The notes beneath the pieces are model-generated. The model was not told the DNA's origin. It saw only the letters and a program-made list of their open reading frames with translations, and made no database searches. A DNA stretch of 64,000 nucleotides from Paenibacillus sp. 481 (GTDB lineage Bacteria; Bacillota; Bacilli; Paenibacillales; Paenibacillaceae), in contig NZ_CP075175.1 in NCBI RefSeq assembly GCF_021223605.1, positions 2,207,501 through 2,271,500 on the forward strand, written 5' to 3'. This document shows positions 28,659-37,537 of this stretch, piece after piece (position 1 is the stretch's first letter; the number at the start of each line of letters is the position of its first letter). The position numbers and the translations under genes are program-made.

Positions 28659-29468
28659 TTATGCGGTGCCGCCATCTTTGGCACAACTCTGCAAGCAGAT
28701 GGGCACACACATCGGCGTTCCCATAATCGGGTCCACAAACAGGCGGCATTCTACGCCGAATACGTCTCGAATCATTTGCTCCGTAAATACGTCCGCCGGA
28801 GCGCCCTCACTGTAAATCTGGCCATCCTTAATGCTTAGCAAATGATGCGCATACTGCGCGGCTTGGTTCAAATCGTGCAGCACGATTACGATTGTACGGC
28901 CATGTGTGCGATTTATTTGACGTATCAGTTCCAGCACCTCAAGCTGATGAGCTAAATCCAAGTACGTTGTTGGCTCATCTAGCAGGAGCAGTTCCGTCTC
29001 TTGCGCGAGCGCCATCGCGATCCACGCGCGCTGCCGTTGGCCGCCAGATAAGCTGTCCAGCGGCGTATCGGCCTTGTCTTTCAAGCGTGTTGCTTCAATG
29101 GCCCAGTCTACCATTTCCCTGTCTTTCGCTGTGGAACGGGAGAACATCCCACGATGAGGGTGGCGCCCGTACTCACACAGCTCTCTTACCGTTAATCCAT
29201 CAGGCGCAATGGGGCCTTGCGGCAAAATAGCTAACTTCCGCGCCACTTCCTTCGTCGACTGCTGATGAATATCTTTGCCGTCTAAGTAGACGACACCTTT
29301 GGTTGGCTTGAGCAAGCGAGCCAACGAGCGTAACAGCGTTGATTTTCCACAGCCATTGGCACCGATAAGTATCGTAATTTTTCCTTCAGGGATGTCTAAA
29401 TTAACATCTCGTACAATCGTCGCTTCTCCATAAGACAGGTTAAGCTGCTCGGTATTTAATTTGCCCAC
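28659..29468 (-). CDS. fecE: Iron-siderophore ABC transporter ATPase (FecE type)
   Basis: ATPase of a ferric-siderophore importer, 269 residues. Walker [10 protein letters not shown] (36-44), Q-loop [10 protein letters not shown], signature [17 protein letters not shown], Walker [15 protein letters not shown]-loop IVLHDLNQA. The C-terminal extension ends with several cysteines (CRLFVDP...CVPICLQSC). The start is GTG 29468, 8 nt after AAAGGAG. Last gene of the Fur-controlled binding protein-permease-permease-ATPase operon. Confidence 0.93.
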   Translation of the reverse strand: MGKLNTEQLNLSYGEATIVRDVNLDIPEGKITILIGANGCGKSTLLRSLARLLKPTKGVVYLDGKDIHQQSTKEVARKLAILPQGPIAPDGLTVRELCEYGRHPHRGMFSRSTAKDREMVDWAIEATRLKDKADTPLDSLSGGQRQRAWIAMALAQETELLLLDEPTTYLDLAHQLEVLELIRQINRTHGRTIVIVLHDLNQAAQYAHHLLSIKDGQIYSEGAPADVFTEQMIRDVFGVECRLFVDPIMGTPMCVPICLQSCAKDGGTA

Positions 29469-29519
29469 GGTTCATGCTCCTTTCGCACTTGTTCTTATTT
29501 GTGACTATCTCATCATTCC

Positions 29520-29564
29520 TTATCGCACTCATCGCACTTATCCCACTCTTCACACTTATCGCAC
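29520..29564. repeat. 9-bp tandem repeat (five units) covering a stop codon
   Basis: TTATCGCAC, TCATCGCAC, TTATCCCAC, TCTTCACAC, TTATCGCAC. The last unit encodes the end of the fecD permease, whose stop is at 29556-29558. Confidence 0.85.
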
Positions 29565-30599
29565 CTTTCGCTCACGACGCAGTAAATATAAGAAATAAGG
29601 TGCGCCAATTGCCGCTGTAATCAGTCCTGCCGGAAACTCAACAGGTGGAATAATAGCCCGACCCAGCGTATCAGCCGTCAGCACTAAAATGGCTCCGATT
29701 AAACCCGCCACTGGCATTAAGATGCCATGCTTGGCACCCACAAGCCGCCTTGCCATATGCGGGGCAATTAAGCCTATAAACCCGATAGCTCCGACCACCG
29801 CTACGGACACACCAGCTAACGCAACGGCAAGCGCCACCAACAAGAGCCGCAAGCGCTTCACGTTCTCACCAAGTCCGGCGGCTACATCGTCACCTAATAC
29901 GAGAACATCAATCTTGCCAGCAAACGCTAACGCTAGCGGAATAAGAAGCAGAAGCCATGGTAGGACGCCTAACACTTCATCCCAACCACGCCCCCACACA
30001 CTGCCTGTCAGCCAGATGAGCGCCGCATTCACGTCTACCGGATGCTTCACCATCAAGTACTGAATGCCTGCATCACACATTGCACCAAGAGCAATACCTG
30101 TCAGCGCTAATGTAGTCGGTCTTGCGCCACGTCTATATACAAATGCAAATAGCAGCAATGCTACAACCGTCGCTCCCGCAAATGCAGACAGAGGCAAGGC
30201 AATGATCGATGTAGCCGGAAACAAAATGATCGTGATCGATGCGGCTAAGCCCGCTCCTTTTGTAATGCCGATAACATCAGGCGAAGCCAGCGGATTACGC
30301 AGCACACCTTGCAAAATAGTGCCTGATATCGCTAACCCCGCTCCAACCAACACCGACAACACCACACGCGGCGCACGATATTTTTCAATAATGAAAGCAC
30401 CCTCTGCATCTTGCCCGAATAGGGTAAGCATCACCTGATCCACTGGAATATAGACGGCACCTACCCCTAAGCTAACCAGCCCGAATAAAAGGAGGAGCAT
30501 AACGAGTGCAGCAGCAATAAATCGTTGCCTCGTTGCTATGTTGAGACGTGCTACATCCGCTTGCTTGTCCGACATCATTTGCTTATGCAGATTATTCAT
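29556..30599 (-). CDS. fecD: Iron-siderophore ABC permease (FecD type)
   Basis: FecCD-family permease of 347 residues with about ten membrane helices. Family motifs: RAPRVVLSVLVGAGLAISGTILQGVLRNPLASPDVIGITKGAG and AIGFIGLIAPHMARRLVGAKHG, the EAA-like loop contacting the ATPase. It overlaps the end of the upstream permease by 8 nt (start 30599 against stop 30592), which suggests translational coupling. Its stop lies in a 9-bp tandem repeat. Confidence 0.93.
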   Translation of the reverse strand: MNNLHKQMMSDKQADVARLNIATRQRFIAAALVMLLLLFGLVSLGVGAVYIPVDQVMLTLFGQDAEGAFIIEKYRAPRVVLSVLVGAGLAISGTILQGVLRNPLASPDVIGITKGAGLAASITIILFPATSIIALPLSAFAGATVVALLLFAFVYRRGARPTTLALTGIALGAMCDAGIQYLMVKHPVDVNAALIWLTGSVWGRGWDEVLGVLPWLLLLIPLALAFAGKIDVLVLGDDVAAGLGENVKRLRLLLVALAVALAGVSVAVVGAIGFIGLIAPHMARRLVGAKHGILMPVAGLIGAILVLTADTLGRAIIPPVEFPAGLITAAIGAPYFLYLLRRERKVR

Positions 30600-31605
30600 G
30601 ACGCTTTCCTCCTTTATGGGCTAAATACAAGAAGAACGGCGTACCGAGCATCGCCGTTACGATACCGATAGGCGATTCGTAAGGATACGCAATGTAACGA
30701 GAAGCGATATCTGCATAAATAAGCAGTACCGAACCGAACAGCGCCGAACATGGCAGTACGTAGCGATAATCAACCCCAACCATCAGGCGCACAATGTGCG
30801 GAATAAGAAGACCGACAAAGCCGATTGGCCCAGCAACAGACACCGAGCTACCAGCTAACACAATGACTAGCAATCCGCCGACAAAGCGCGTTACTTCAAC
30901 GCGCCCACCTAATCCTCTGGCGATATCATCCCCCATGCTCAACATCGTGAACGACCTAGATAGCACAAAGGCAGCTGCTAGCCCCACGATTGACCAAGGC
31001 AATAGCACCTCGACATGTTTCCAGTTGCGGTTCTCAATTGCACCAACTAGCCAGTAGAGTACGCTGTCGGTCGTATTTTCATTAAATAAGATAAGCCCCT
31101 GTGTCATCGAGGATAGGAAAAAATGTACCGTCATGCCTGCAATCGCTAAGCGGGCGGGCTTAACATCTCCACCAGTGCTAATAAAATACACCAGAAATCC
31201 GCCGAGCGCGGCACCTAAGAACGCAGAATAAACGAGCTGCTGCTGTGTCAGCTGCGGCAGCAAAATAGTCGATGCCACCACGACGAGTGAGGCACCCGCG
31301 TTTACACCGAACACTTGCGGATTGGCGAGTGGATTGCGCGTGATCGCCTGCATAATGGCACCTGCTACGGCTAGGCTTGCGCCAATTAGAATAGCTACCA
31401 GCGCACGTGGCAGGCGAATTTCCTGCACGATCAGCATCTCCTTGGTATGGTCCAAATAGAGCAGCGCTTTAATCACTTCTGCGAAAGAAATATCTGATGA
31501 ACCGAGTGATACGTTCAGAATTAAGCCAAAAAACAATAAAATAAATCCTATTAGGAGCGTCAACAGAAACGCAGGACGCCGAGAACTACGATGTTGTTCC
31601 GTCAC
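30592..31605 (-). CDS. fecC: Iron-siderophore ABC permease (FecC type)
   Basis: FecCD-family permease. I start it at GTG 31605 because AAGGAGG lies 11 nt upstream and the frame beyond has neither an SD nor homology; this gives 337 residues. Motifs: RLPRALVAILIGASLAVAGAIMQAITRNPLANPQVFGVNAGAS and GPIGFVGLLIPHIVRLMVG. It pairs with the following permease as a heterodimer. A weak terminator-like hairpin (31676-31707) sits between it and the binding protein, probably setting the ratio of the products. Confidence 0.92.
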   Translation of the reverse strand: MTEQHRSSRRPAFLLTLLIGFILLFFGLILNVSLGSSDISFAEVIKALLYLDHTKEMLIVQEIRLPRALVAILIGASLAVAGAIMQAITRNPLANPQVFGVNAGASLVVVASTILLPQLTQQQLVYSAFLGAALGGFLVYFISTGGDVKPARLAIAGMTVHFFLSSMTQGLILFNENTTDSVLYWLVGAIENRNWKHVEVLLPWSIVGLAAAFVLSRSFTMLSMGDDIARGLGGRVEVTRFVGGLLVIVLAGSSVSVAGPIGFVGLLIPHIVRLMVGVDYRYVLPCSALFGSVLLIYADIASRYIAYPYESPIGIVTAMLGTPFFLYLAHKGGKRHE

Positions 31606-31675
31606 GCGAAATTTTGCCTCCTTATCGCTTCGATCTAACTTCCAATCCAGTCGCAACATGCCGACATATGGACAA

Positions 31676-31707
31676 AAAGGCAGGTGCTCAATGAGAACAC
31701 CCACCTC
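31676..31707 (-). terminator. Weak intra-operon hairpin between binding protein and permease
   Basis: AGGTGGGTG/CACCTGCCT, seven of nine pairs, with TTTTTG tail on the minus strand. Fits partial read-through after a highly expressed binding protein. Confidence 0.5.
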
Positions 31708-31718
31708 TTATATATGCA

Positions 31719-32711
31719 TTAGTTTGCCGTTTTTTTGCAACCCGACACGTACTGGATCGCTTCGTCTACCATGATTTCTCCAGCAACGAGCCCACGCCAG
31801 CGCGTCCACAAGTTACGATCAACCTCGAACACTTGCTGCTTTTTAACAGCGTTCAATTGCTGCCAGAGCGGATTTTCAGACCACTCGTCTACAATCGTTT
31901 GCTCACCGTCTGTCTTCATCAAGAACAGGACATCCGGATTAATGTTCAACAGTTGCTCCAATGTCAATTCTGCATACGGTGCTTTCGGATCTTGAATGGC
32001 GTTCATCAATCCGACCTTCTCAAACAGCGCTCCCCCGTAAGAGGATGACGTGTGTGCATTAAAGCCTTCCTTACGGACAGCTGCCGACATAACCGTCTGT
32101 TTCGCGTCTGTCGCAGGTGCTTTTGCTTTCAACGTTTCAAGCGTTTGCGCGTGCTGTTCCAAACGCTTCTTCCCTTCCTCTTGCTTGTTCATTGCGTCAG
32201 CAATCGTTTGGAAGGAAGCTATATTGTCATCATACCCAGCTTCCAAGCTTTTCAGCACAAGCGTAGGCGCGATTTCTTTCAAATCTTCATAAATCGCCTT
32301 ATGGCGTTTCCAGTCTGCAATAATCAAATCTGGCTTCAAAGAGCTGATTACTTCCAAGCTAGGTTGCTTACGCGTACCCACAGAAGTGTAACCTGCTACT
32401 TTATCGGCCAGTGGCTTCAAGATACGGTCTGTCTTACCGTCATCTGCAATACCGACTGGCTTAATATCAAGCGATGCCAACGCATCAACGAAGGAGAATT
32501 CCAGTACGACTACGCGTTGCGGCGTGCCTTTCAGTTCCGCTTCGCCCAGTTCATGCTTAATCTTGCGCGCTGACTCGGTTGTTGCTTCTTTTTTCGTAGA
32601 TTCATTGCCGCTTGCTTGTCCACCTTCTGTTGCCTGCGAACCACAGCCCACAATGAGGAGCATTGTTAGCAATATAGCAAAGACGGTTTGGTACTTTTTC
32701 TTCAAAGTCAT
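31719..32711 (-). CDS. fecB: Iron-siderophore binding lipoprotein, ferric-citrate FecB type
   Basis: Extracellular substrate-binding lipoprotein of the ABC importer. Signal peptide with lipobox LLIVGC, a Gly/Ser/Thr-rich linker, then a FecB/FepB-type helical-backbone binding domain. The stretch RVVVLEFSFVDALASLDIKPVG followed by GIADD, and SVGTRKQPSLEVISSLKPDLIIAD, closely recalls E. coli FecB, so ferric dicitrate is the best guess; other carboxylate siderophores are possible. ATG 32711 has GGGGG only 2 nt away; TTG 32705 has better spacing and is an alternative. First gene of the operon. Confidence 0.88.
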   Translation of the reverse strand: MTLKKKYQTVFAILLTMLLIVGCGSQATEGGQASGNESTKKEATTESARKIKHELGEAELKGTPQRVVVLEFSFVDALASLDIKPVGIADDGKTDRILKPLADKVAGYTSVGTRKQPSLEVISSLKPDLIIADWKRHKAIYEDLKEIAPTLVLKSLEAGYDDNIASFQTIADAMNKQEEGKKRLEQHAQTLETLKAKAPATDAKQTVMSAAVRKEGFNAHTSSSYGGALFEKVGLMNAIQDPKAPYAELTLEQLLNINPDVLFLMKTDGEQTIVDEWSENPLWQQLNAVKKQQVFEVDRNLWTRWRGLVAGEIMVDEAIQYVSGCKKTAN

Positions 32712-32760
32712 AACCCCCAGATGTAAATGCACATAAAAAATGTAAGGTCAAATCATTTGT

Positions 32761-32811
32761 TGAGAATGATTATCACCAGTTTATCATATTGCGACTTATG
32801 CCAATTGTCAA
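32761..32811 (-). promoter_or_regulatory. fec operon promoter and Fur box
   Basis: TTGACA (32806-32811), 17-nt spacer, TATGAT (32783-32788). TGAGAATGATTATCA (32761-32775) matches the 7-1-7 Fur box with one mismatch and lies just after the predicted +1. Confidence 0.88.
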
Positions 32812-32894
32812 CAATATTCGACATTAATTATGAAAAATAACTATCCTATGCTGAAGTGGTTATCGTTTTCATAACGTCCATACCCTATGTAAAA

Positions 32895-32920
32895 CAAAAA
32901 AGACAGCCGCTAGGCTGCCT
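32895..32920 (-). terminator. Terminator after ywhD
   Basis: AGACAGCC/GGCTGCCT stem with TTTTTTG tail on the minus strand. Confidence 0.8.
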
Positions 32921-32935
32921 CCTTCTATTGATACC

Positions 32936-33436
32936 CTATGCCAATTGCGCTTTGAACTCCTCAGGTGTACGCTCCCACCATTCCGCGTTATGCGTAATAA
33001 GCAGCTCACGCAGTGCTGCCTTCTCTTCATCACCCAAGCCGTCCGCAATAACACGACGCTTCATCGCATAGTCCATCTTATTTACATGGTCAGCAAGAAC
33101 TTTCCAACCACGCTTCGCTTCCGTATCCACTAGCATTTCGCAAGCAGACAGGCCGCCATAAAATGCGCCCTCCGGCCCACGGTCAACTGCTACCCACACG
33201 ATCCAGCATTGACGACCGTTAGGCACATCCTCTTTGTTCGGGGAAAACTTAATGCCGCGCTCCACTTTACTCTTTGCGTGCATAGCACCCATATCAATGT
33301 AAGCACGTCCCTCGTCAATGATGACTGGGGAAACATTGTTCAAGTCGATGCTACCTGCACCAAATCCTTTATGCTTAGTACCGCTAACCACGTTCAACGC
33401 AAGCGGCTTCTTAACTTTCTTATCCGATTGTTCCAT
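32936..33436 (-). CDS. ywhD: YwhD family protein
   Basis: A 166-residue protein of the YwhD family, conserved in Bacillales and of unknown function. Core features: NVVSGTKHKGFGAGSIDLNNVSPVIID, then AYIDMGAMHAKSKVERGIKF, CWIVWVAVDRGPEGAFYGG, and a helical C-terminus ending WWERTPEEFKAQ. In B. subtilis ywhD sits directly beside pbpG; here about 9.5 kb of accessory genes lie between them. GGAAGGAG precedes ATG 33436. Divergent from the M1 peptidase gene. Confidence 0.9.
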   Translation of the reverse strand: MEQSDKKVKKPLALNVVSGTKHKGFGAGSIDLNNVSPVIIDEGRAYIDMGAMHAKSKVERGIKFSPNKEDVPNGRQCWIVWVAVDRGPEGAFYGGLSACEMLVDTEAKRGWKVLADHVNKMDYAMKRRVIADGLGDEEKAALRELLITHNAEWWERTPEEFKAQLA

Positions 33437-33584
33437 TATTACGCGCGCTCCTTCCTTGCCCTTGTCCGATCTGACGCGATCGTCTCAGGTGGTGGATTAA
33501 ATCAATTTTCATTTTAGCTAATAATCCGCAAAAAGCCAACATATACATGCTGTAGATTGCTTGTCAACGGGAGGTAAGAAACGT

Positions 33585-35558
33585 ATGACCCGACGCACCG
33601 CCTATCGTTCCATTTTTCAAGTTGTTGCGTTAGTTGCAGCATGCTATCTCACTTTTAACTGGTTCTGGCCGTCGGGCTCACTCCCCTCACTCCACACGCA
33701 AGAGCCTGCAAGTTCGGAGGAGCCTACAGCCCCACAACACGTGGAGCAGCCTATAACAAAGCCACTAAGTGAACGTGTAACTGAATATCACATCGACGTC
33801 AAACTGGACGAGTCTTCTCATACGCTGTATGGATATCAGACGGTAACATGGACGAATCCGGGGAAAAAGACCGTCAACGAACTTTATTTTCATTTGTATC
33901 CAAATGCGTTCCAGTCTCCGCAATCTACTTTTATGAAAGAGTCCAAAGGAGCGCTGAGGGAGGATAAAATGCCTACCGATGGATTCGGCGGTATGACTGT
34001 GACCACGCTGCAAACGACAGATGGCTTTTCACTTATGAATCGAATTGATTATGTGCAGCCGGATGATGGCAACGAGCTTGATCGAACGGTCATGAAAATT
34101 AGGCTTCCGCAACCCGTTAAGGCAACTGAGGCTATTACTTTAAAAATGAAATATGAAGTGAAGCTGCCCAAAGTATTTGCCCGCATGGGTTACTCCGATA
34201 ACTTTGTCATGGCTGGACAATGGTTCCCGAAGGTAGCTGCCTATGAAAAAGCTGGCGTTCGTGGCCGTACATCCGAAGGGTGGAACGTGCATCAATACCA
34301 TGGAAATTCGGAATTTTATTCGAATTTCAGCATTTATAGTGTCCGAATTAAAGTGCCTGAGCCATATATCGTGGCTGCAACTGGGTTTCCGACGAAGACA
34401 CCTGTAAATGAGCAGGGCTGGAAAACGTATCAATTTTATGCCGATGATGTGCACGACTTTGCATGGGCTGCTTCGCCTAACTTCGTCTACTTTGAAGAAC
34501 CTTTTTCGGCCAAGCATGTACCTGGGGTGCGCATTAAGCTTTATTTGGACCCGAAGCATAAGGAACTGAAAGAAAGATATTTATATGCGGCCAAAACAGC
34601 CTTGGCTAAATATAGCGAGTGGTACGGAGAGTATCCTTATTCGACGCTGTCGATTGTCGTTCCGCCTAAATCGGCTAATGGTGCTGGGGGCATGGAGTAC
34701 CCTACGCTCGTTACCGCCTTTGGCGCGGAGGACGATAGCCCTGGCTACGATTTAGAAAGAACCGTCGTACACGAAATTGGCCATCAATATTTTTATGGCC
34801 TGCTCGCCTCCAATGAATTCGAAGAGGCATGGCTAGATGAGGGCTTCACTTCTTATGCAGAAGATAAGTTGATGGAAGAAGAATTCGGTGTCACGCCTAA
34901 CTTGGCCGTACAGGCGAGCTACATTACGAGCCCAGCGCCATTGAAGCTTGAGGCATGGCGCTACAACCATCAAGATCATTACGCCGAAAATGTGTACTTG
35001 CGTGCCAAGCTCGTGCTACGAGCGATGGAGGCTCAAGTCGGGGACAAGACCATGCAGCGCATATTGCGAACGTACACGCAGAAGTACCGCTTCAAACATC
35101 CGACTACTGCCGATTTCCAACGGGTCGTCGAGCAGGTGACGAAGCAAAAATGGACCCAATTTTTCAATCAATATGTGTACAGTGACAAAATGGCTGACTT
35201 TGCGGTTGAAAGTATCCAGACCGAGCGAATTGCCCAAGGAAACGATAATCACTACGAATCTACCGTACATATTCGGAAGCTGGGAGCCGATTATCCGAAC
35301 ATCACCATTGTGTTCAGCTTTGCTGACGGCAGCATTACACGCAAAGTATGGAATGGCGATGGTGATCGCATTCGCTACAAGATTAGCCACCCCAAACCGT
35401 TAGAATGGGTCATGGTTGATCCCCTTTACAAAATCGTGCTCGAAAATAAGCATATTAACAATTATATGCGAGCTGAGGTTGAAGAACCGTTGCGAACGCG
35501 CTCCAATTTGACTGTCGTTAAATTAATGGAAGCGATAACGAACGTGCTAGGGTGGTGA
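33585..35558 (+). CDS. M1 family metallopeptidase, membrane-anchored
   Basis: Gluzincin aminopeptidase-like protein of 657 residues. One N-terminal hydrophobic segment (about 9-27) works as signal anchor, so the enzyme faces outwards. A beta-sandwich N-terminal domain leads to the catalytic domain: the GGMEYPTLV motif in place of GAMEN, then HEIGHQ with H396 and the third ligand in EEAWLDEGFTSYAE. C-terminal domain follows. The start is ATG 33585 with GGGAGG upstream. Its stop overlaps the SD of the next membrane-protein gene, so the two are coupled. Substrates unknown. Confidence 0.92.
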   Translation: MTRRTAYRSIFQVVALVAACYLTFNWFWPSGSLPSLHTQEPASSEEPTAPQHVEQPITKPLSERVTEYHIDVKLDESSHTLYGYQTVTWTNPGKKTVNELYFHLYPNAFQSPQSTFMKESKGALREDKMPTDGFGGMTVTTLQTTDGFSLMNRIDYVQPDDGNELDRTVMKIRLPQPVKATEAITLKMKYEVKLPKVFARMGYSDNFVMAGQWFPKVAAYEKAGVRGRTSEGWNVHQYHGNSEFYSNFSIYSVRIKVPEPYIVAATGFPTKTPVNEQGWKTYQFYADDVHDFAWAASPNFVYFEEPFSAKHVPGVRIKLYLDPKHKELKERYLYAAKTALAKYSEWYGEYPYSTLSIVVPPKSANGAGGMEYPTLVTAFGAEDDSPGYDLERTVVHEIGHQYFYGLLASNEFEEAWLDEGFTSYAEDKLMEEEFGVTPNLAVQASYITSPAPLKLEAWRYNHQDHYAENVYLRAKLVLRAMEAQVGDKTMQRILRTYTQKYRFKHPTTADFQRVVEQVTKQKWTQFFNQYVYSDKMADFAVESIQTERIAQGNDNHYESTVHIRKLGADYPNITIVFSFADGSITRKVWNGDGDRIRYKISHPKPLEWVMVDPLYKIVLENKHINNYMRAEVEEPLRTRSNLTVVKLMEAITNVLGW

Positions 35559-35563
35559 TAACG

Positions 35564-36379
35564 ATGAAATTATATGTACATGAAGGATGGACTTGGTTAA
35601 AAGATCATGTGTATATCGGCATTATTTTGTTCTTATATCAGCTGCTGTGGGGCTTTTTTCTGTACCGATTCATCGAAGATATCGTCGTTCCCGTGCTCCA
35701 TCGTTACCCTAACCCCCCGCCAACTGAACTAAGTGCGCAGCTGTTTATAATGGAAAGCCAGTTTCATTTGATGAAGACGAGCGAGTATACACCTTATTTG
35801 TGGACGGCACTAGCGTTTATTGTTGTTCACATGCTACTGACCCCGCTCATCCATGCTGGCCTATTTTACTCCATGGCGCACTCGCGTGTAGGACTTAGCT
35901 TTTTTAAAGGCATCAAAACAACGTGGAAATCGATACTATTTTTATATGTGTTGGAAATGACCGTACTCTTGGCACCGGCCTACTGGTTCATACCGCTGGC
36001 AGCAAAGTCATTAGCTAGGCATCCGAGCTTACAAACACTCCTTACTGATTTGTTACCATTCGCGCTCGTATGGGCTTTAGGCGGCTGGCTGTTACACCAT
36101 GTGTTCCTCTTTTTAAAATTTGGCGTCGCTTCTGAGACGGCACTGCATCGTGCTCTTGGTATTGGCATAAGGCGCTTGCTGCCTACACTTGGACTATCGG
36201 CCCTATTTATGGCTATAGGCTTGGCGTGCAGCATAGCTGTAACCAGTGCAGCTTTCTTATGGACGGGAATGACGGCACTTATTTTGCAGCAAGCGTTCCC
36301 AGCCGTGCGCGTATTTCTTAAAATGTGGGGGCTATCTGCCCGCTACGCGGTATGGCGCGAAGCAGACAACACGAAGTAG
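35564..36379 (+). CDS. Polytopic membrane protein of unknown function
   Basis: A 271-residue protein with about five or six membrane helices (near 16-38, 85-105, 135-160, 175-195, 215-245). No recognisable motif. ATG 35564 is 5 nt after the stop of the M1 peptidase gene and uses the GGGTGG sequence inside that gene's end, so translation is probably coupled; a GTG at 35552 is an alternative start. The constant pairing suggests it helps or localises the peptidase; this is inference from position. Confidence 0.75.
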   Translation: MKLYVHEGWTWLKDHVYIGIILFLYQLLWGFFLYRFIEDIVVPVLHRYPNPPPTELSAQLFIMESQFHLMKTSEYTPYLWTALAFIVVHMLLTPLIHAGLFYSMAHSRVGLSFFKGIKTTWKSILFLYVLEMTVLLAPAYWFIPLAAKSLARHPSLQTLLTDLLPFALVWALGGWLLHHVFLFLKFGVASETALHRALGIGIRRLLPTLGLSALFMAIGLACSIAVTSAAFLWTGMTALILQQAFPAVRVFLKMWGLSARYAVWREADNTK

Positions 36380-36402
36380 TTACGGTAGTTACAGTAGTTA
36401 AC
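36376..36402. repeat. 9-bp tandem repeat (three units) starting in a stop codon
   Basis: GTAGTTACG, GTAGTTACA, GTAGTTAAC. The TAG in the first unit is the stop of the preceding membrane-protein gene. Confidence 0.85.
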
Positions 36403-36477
36403 GAGCGGTTGCTGAATAATCGTTGTCGAACCATTTCCTGACCGTTACATTTATCGAACAGATCTTGCATAAAAAGG

Positions 36478-36519
36478 CTTGCTTGTCGTCGGCTATTGCC
36501 GATCAAGCAAGTTTTTTTT
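36478..36519 (+). terminator. Terminator after the membrane-protein gene
   Basis: CTTGCTTG/CAAGCAAG outer and CGGC/GCCG inner stem, then eight T. Confidence 0.9.
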
Positions 36520-36649
36520 GTGAATAGGGCAAAAATGGTTTGTAAAAACAAAACCCGTCTGCTAAAATAAACCTTAGATTTGTTACAACTTTGTAATTAA
36601 ATCAGATCTAGTTCTTTCAATTTTGTAATTTATGTACCGTAATCTAGAT

Positions 36650-36796
36650 GTGACATTCCAAAATGCGCCGAATTCCCGTCCACATCCGGGAAACGGGGGA
36701 ACCAGTCTTTACGGGTGAATTGATCTTGCCGCAAGCAGAGATCATAGGTTACCTTCAACCGAACCCTTCAGCTAACCTCGCAGGCAAGGAAGGGGC
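36650..36796 (+). promoter_or_regulatory. c-di-AMP riboswitch (ydaO/yuaA class)
   Basis: Conserved elements in order: GCGCCGAATTCCCG, GGGGGAACCAGT, ACGGGTGAAT, ATCATAGGTTACC, CGAACCC, CAGCTAACCTCG, CAGGCAAGG. This is the class that senses c-di-AMP and often controls cell-wall hydrolases. The P1 closing pair TTCC (36656-36659) with GGAA (36788-36791) includes the SD of the next gene, so ligand binding should hide the ribosome site. No separate terminator hairpin is seen. Confidence 0.88.
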
Positions 36797-36804
36797 TTAA
36801 CCAA

Positions 36805-37299
36805 TTGAAAAAGAAGCTGGCTACAGCGGTGCTGGGTCTGAGCGTCCTGTTCTCTTTTAGTACAGGCAGCGCATTTGCAGCATCCAAGATGGACAATACG
36901 ATCGAAGACTTACTAGGAGTTCCGTATTCATACGGAGGTTCGACAACAAGCGGTTTTGACTGCTCGGGCTTTACGAAATACGTATTCGACAAAATGGGCA
37001 TCGATTTGACTCGTTCCTCTTCCTCGCAATTTGAAGAAGGAGATAAGGTCAGCAAAGATGAACTCCGTCCTGGAGACTTGGTCTTTTTTAACACTAGCGG
37101 TAAAGGTGTATCACACGTTGGTATTTTTGTCGGTAACGGCAAGTTTGCTCATTCGGCATCCAACGACGGTGTACGCATCGACAAACTAAGCATGGACTAT
37201 TATGAGAAGCGCTATTTGGGCGCTCGTCGCGTAATGGCCGAAGAGAAGTTCGACAGTTACGCGAGCTATGCAGTTGCAACTGCACAGAGCGGCAAATAG
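36805..37299 (+). CDS. Secreted NlpC/P60 cell-wall endopeptidase
   Basis: A 164-residue secreted peptidoglycan hydrolase cutting the D-gamma-glutamyl-diaminopimelate bond, by family. Signal peptide (1-26, cleavage after AFA), then one NlpC/P60 domain: C53 in SGFDCSGFTKYVF, H104 in VSHVGIFVG, third residue region NGKFAHSAS. There is no separate wall-binding domain. The start is TTG 36805, read from AAGGAAGGGG that is part of the riboswitch P1 stem, so it should be repressed by high c-di-AMP. Own terminator follows. Confidence 0.93.
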   Translation: MKKKLATAVLGLSVLFSFSTGSAFAASKMDNTIEDLLGVPYSYGGSTTSGFDCSGFTKYVFDKMGIDLTRSSSSQFEEGDKVSKDELRPGDLVFFNTSGKGVSHVGIFVGNGKFAHSASNDGVRIDKLSMDYYEKRYLGARRVMAEEKFDSYASYAVATAQSGK

Positions 37300-37334
37300 C
37301 ATTCATTTCACGTTATAAGCTATTCGTTTATGGG

Positions 37335-37386
37335 ACAAGCTTGGTAAAAGGCGATATTATCGCACTTTACCAGGCTTGTTTTATTT
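37335..37386 (+). terminator. Terminator after the NlpC/P60 gene
   Basis: ACAAGC..TGGTAAA and complement (about 14 pairs) followed by TTTTATTT. Confidence 0.85.
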
Positions 37387-37471
37387 CAGGTTGAACATCG
37401 TATAATTCGTATTACCCTTTTTTTCAAAAAGTAACACAAACGCTATCATTCCACACTGCCTAGCAAACAAG

Positions 37472-37512
37472 CAAAAAGAGAGCCATTCCCCAATCATGGA
37501 GAACAGCTCTCT
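37472..37512 (-). terminator. Terminator after the RND pump gene
   Basis: AGAGAGC/GCTCTCT stem with TTTTTGC tail on the minus strand. Confidence 0.7.
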
Positions 37513-37537
37513 ATTTCTTTACGTTTATGGTTTATCG

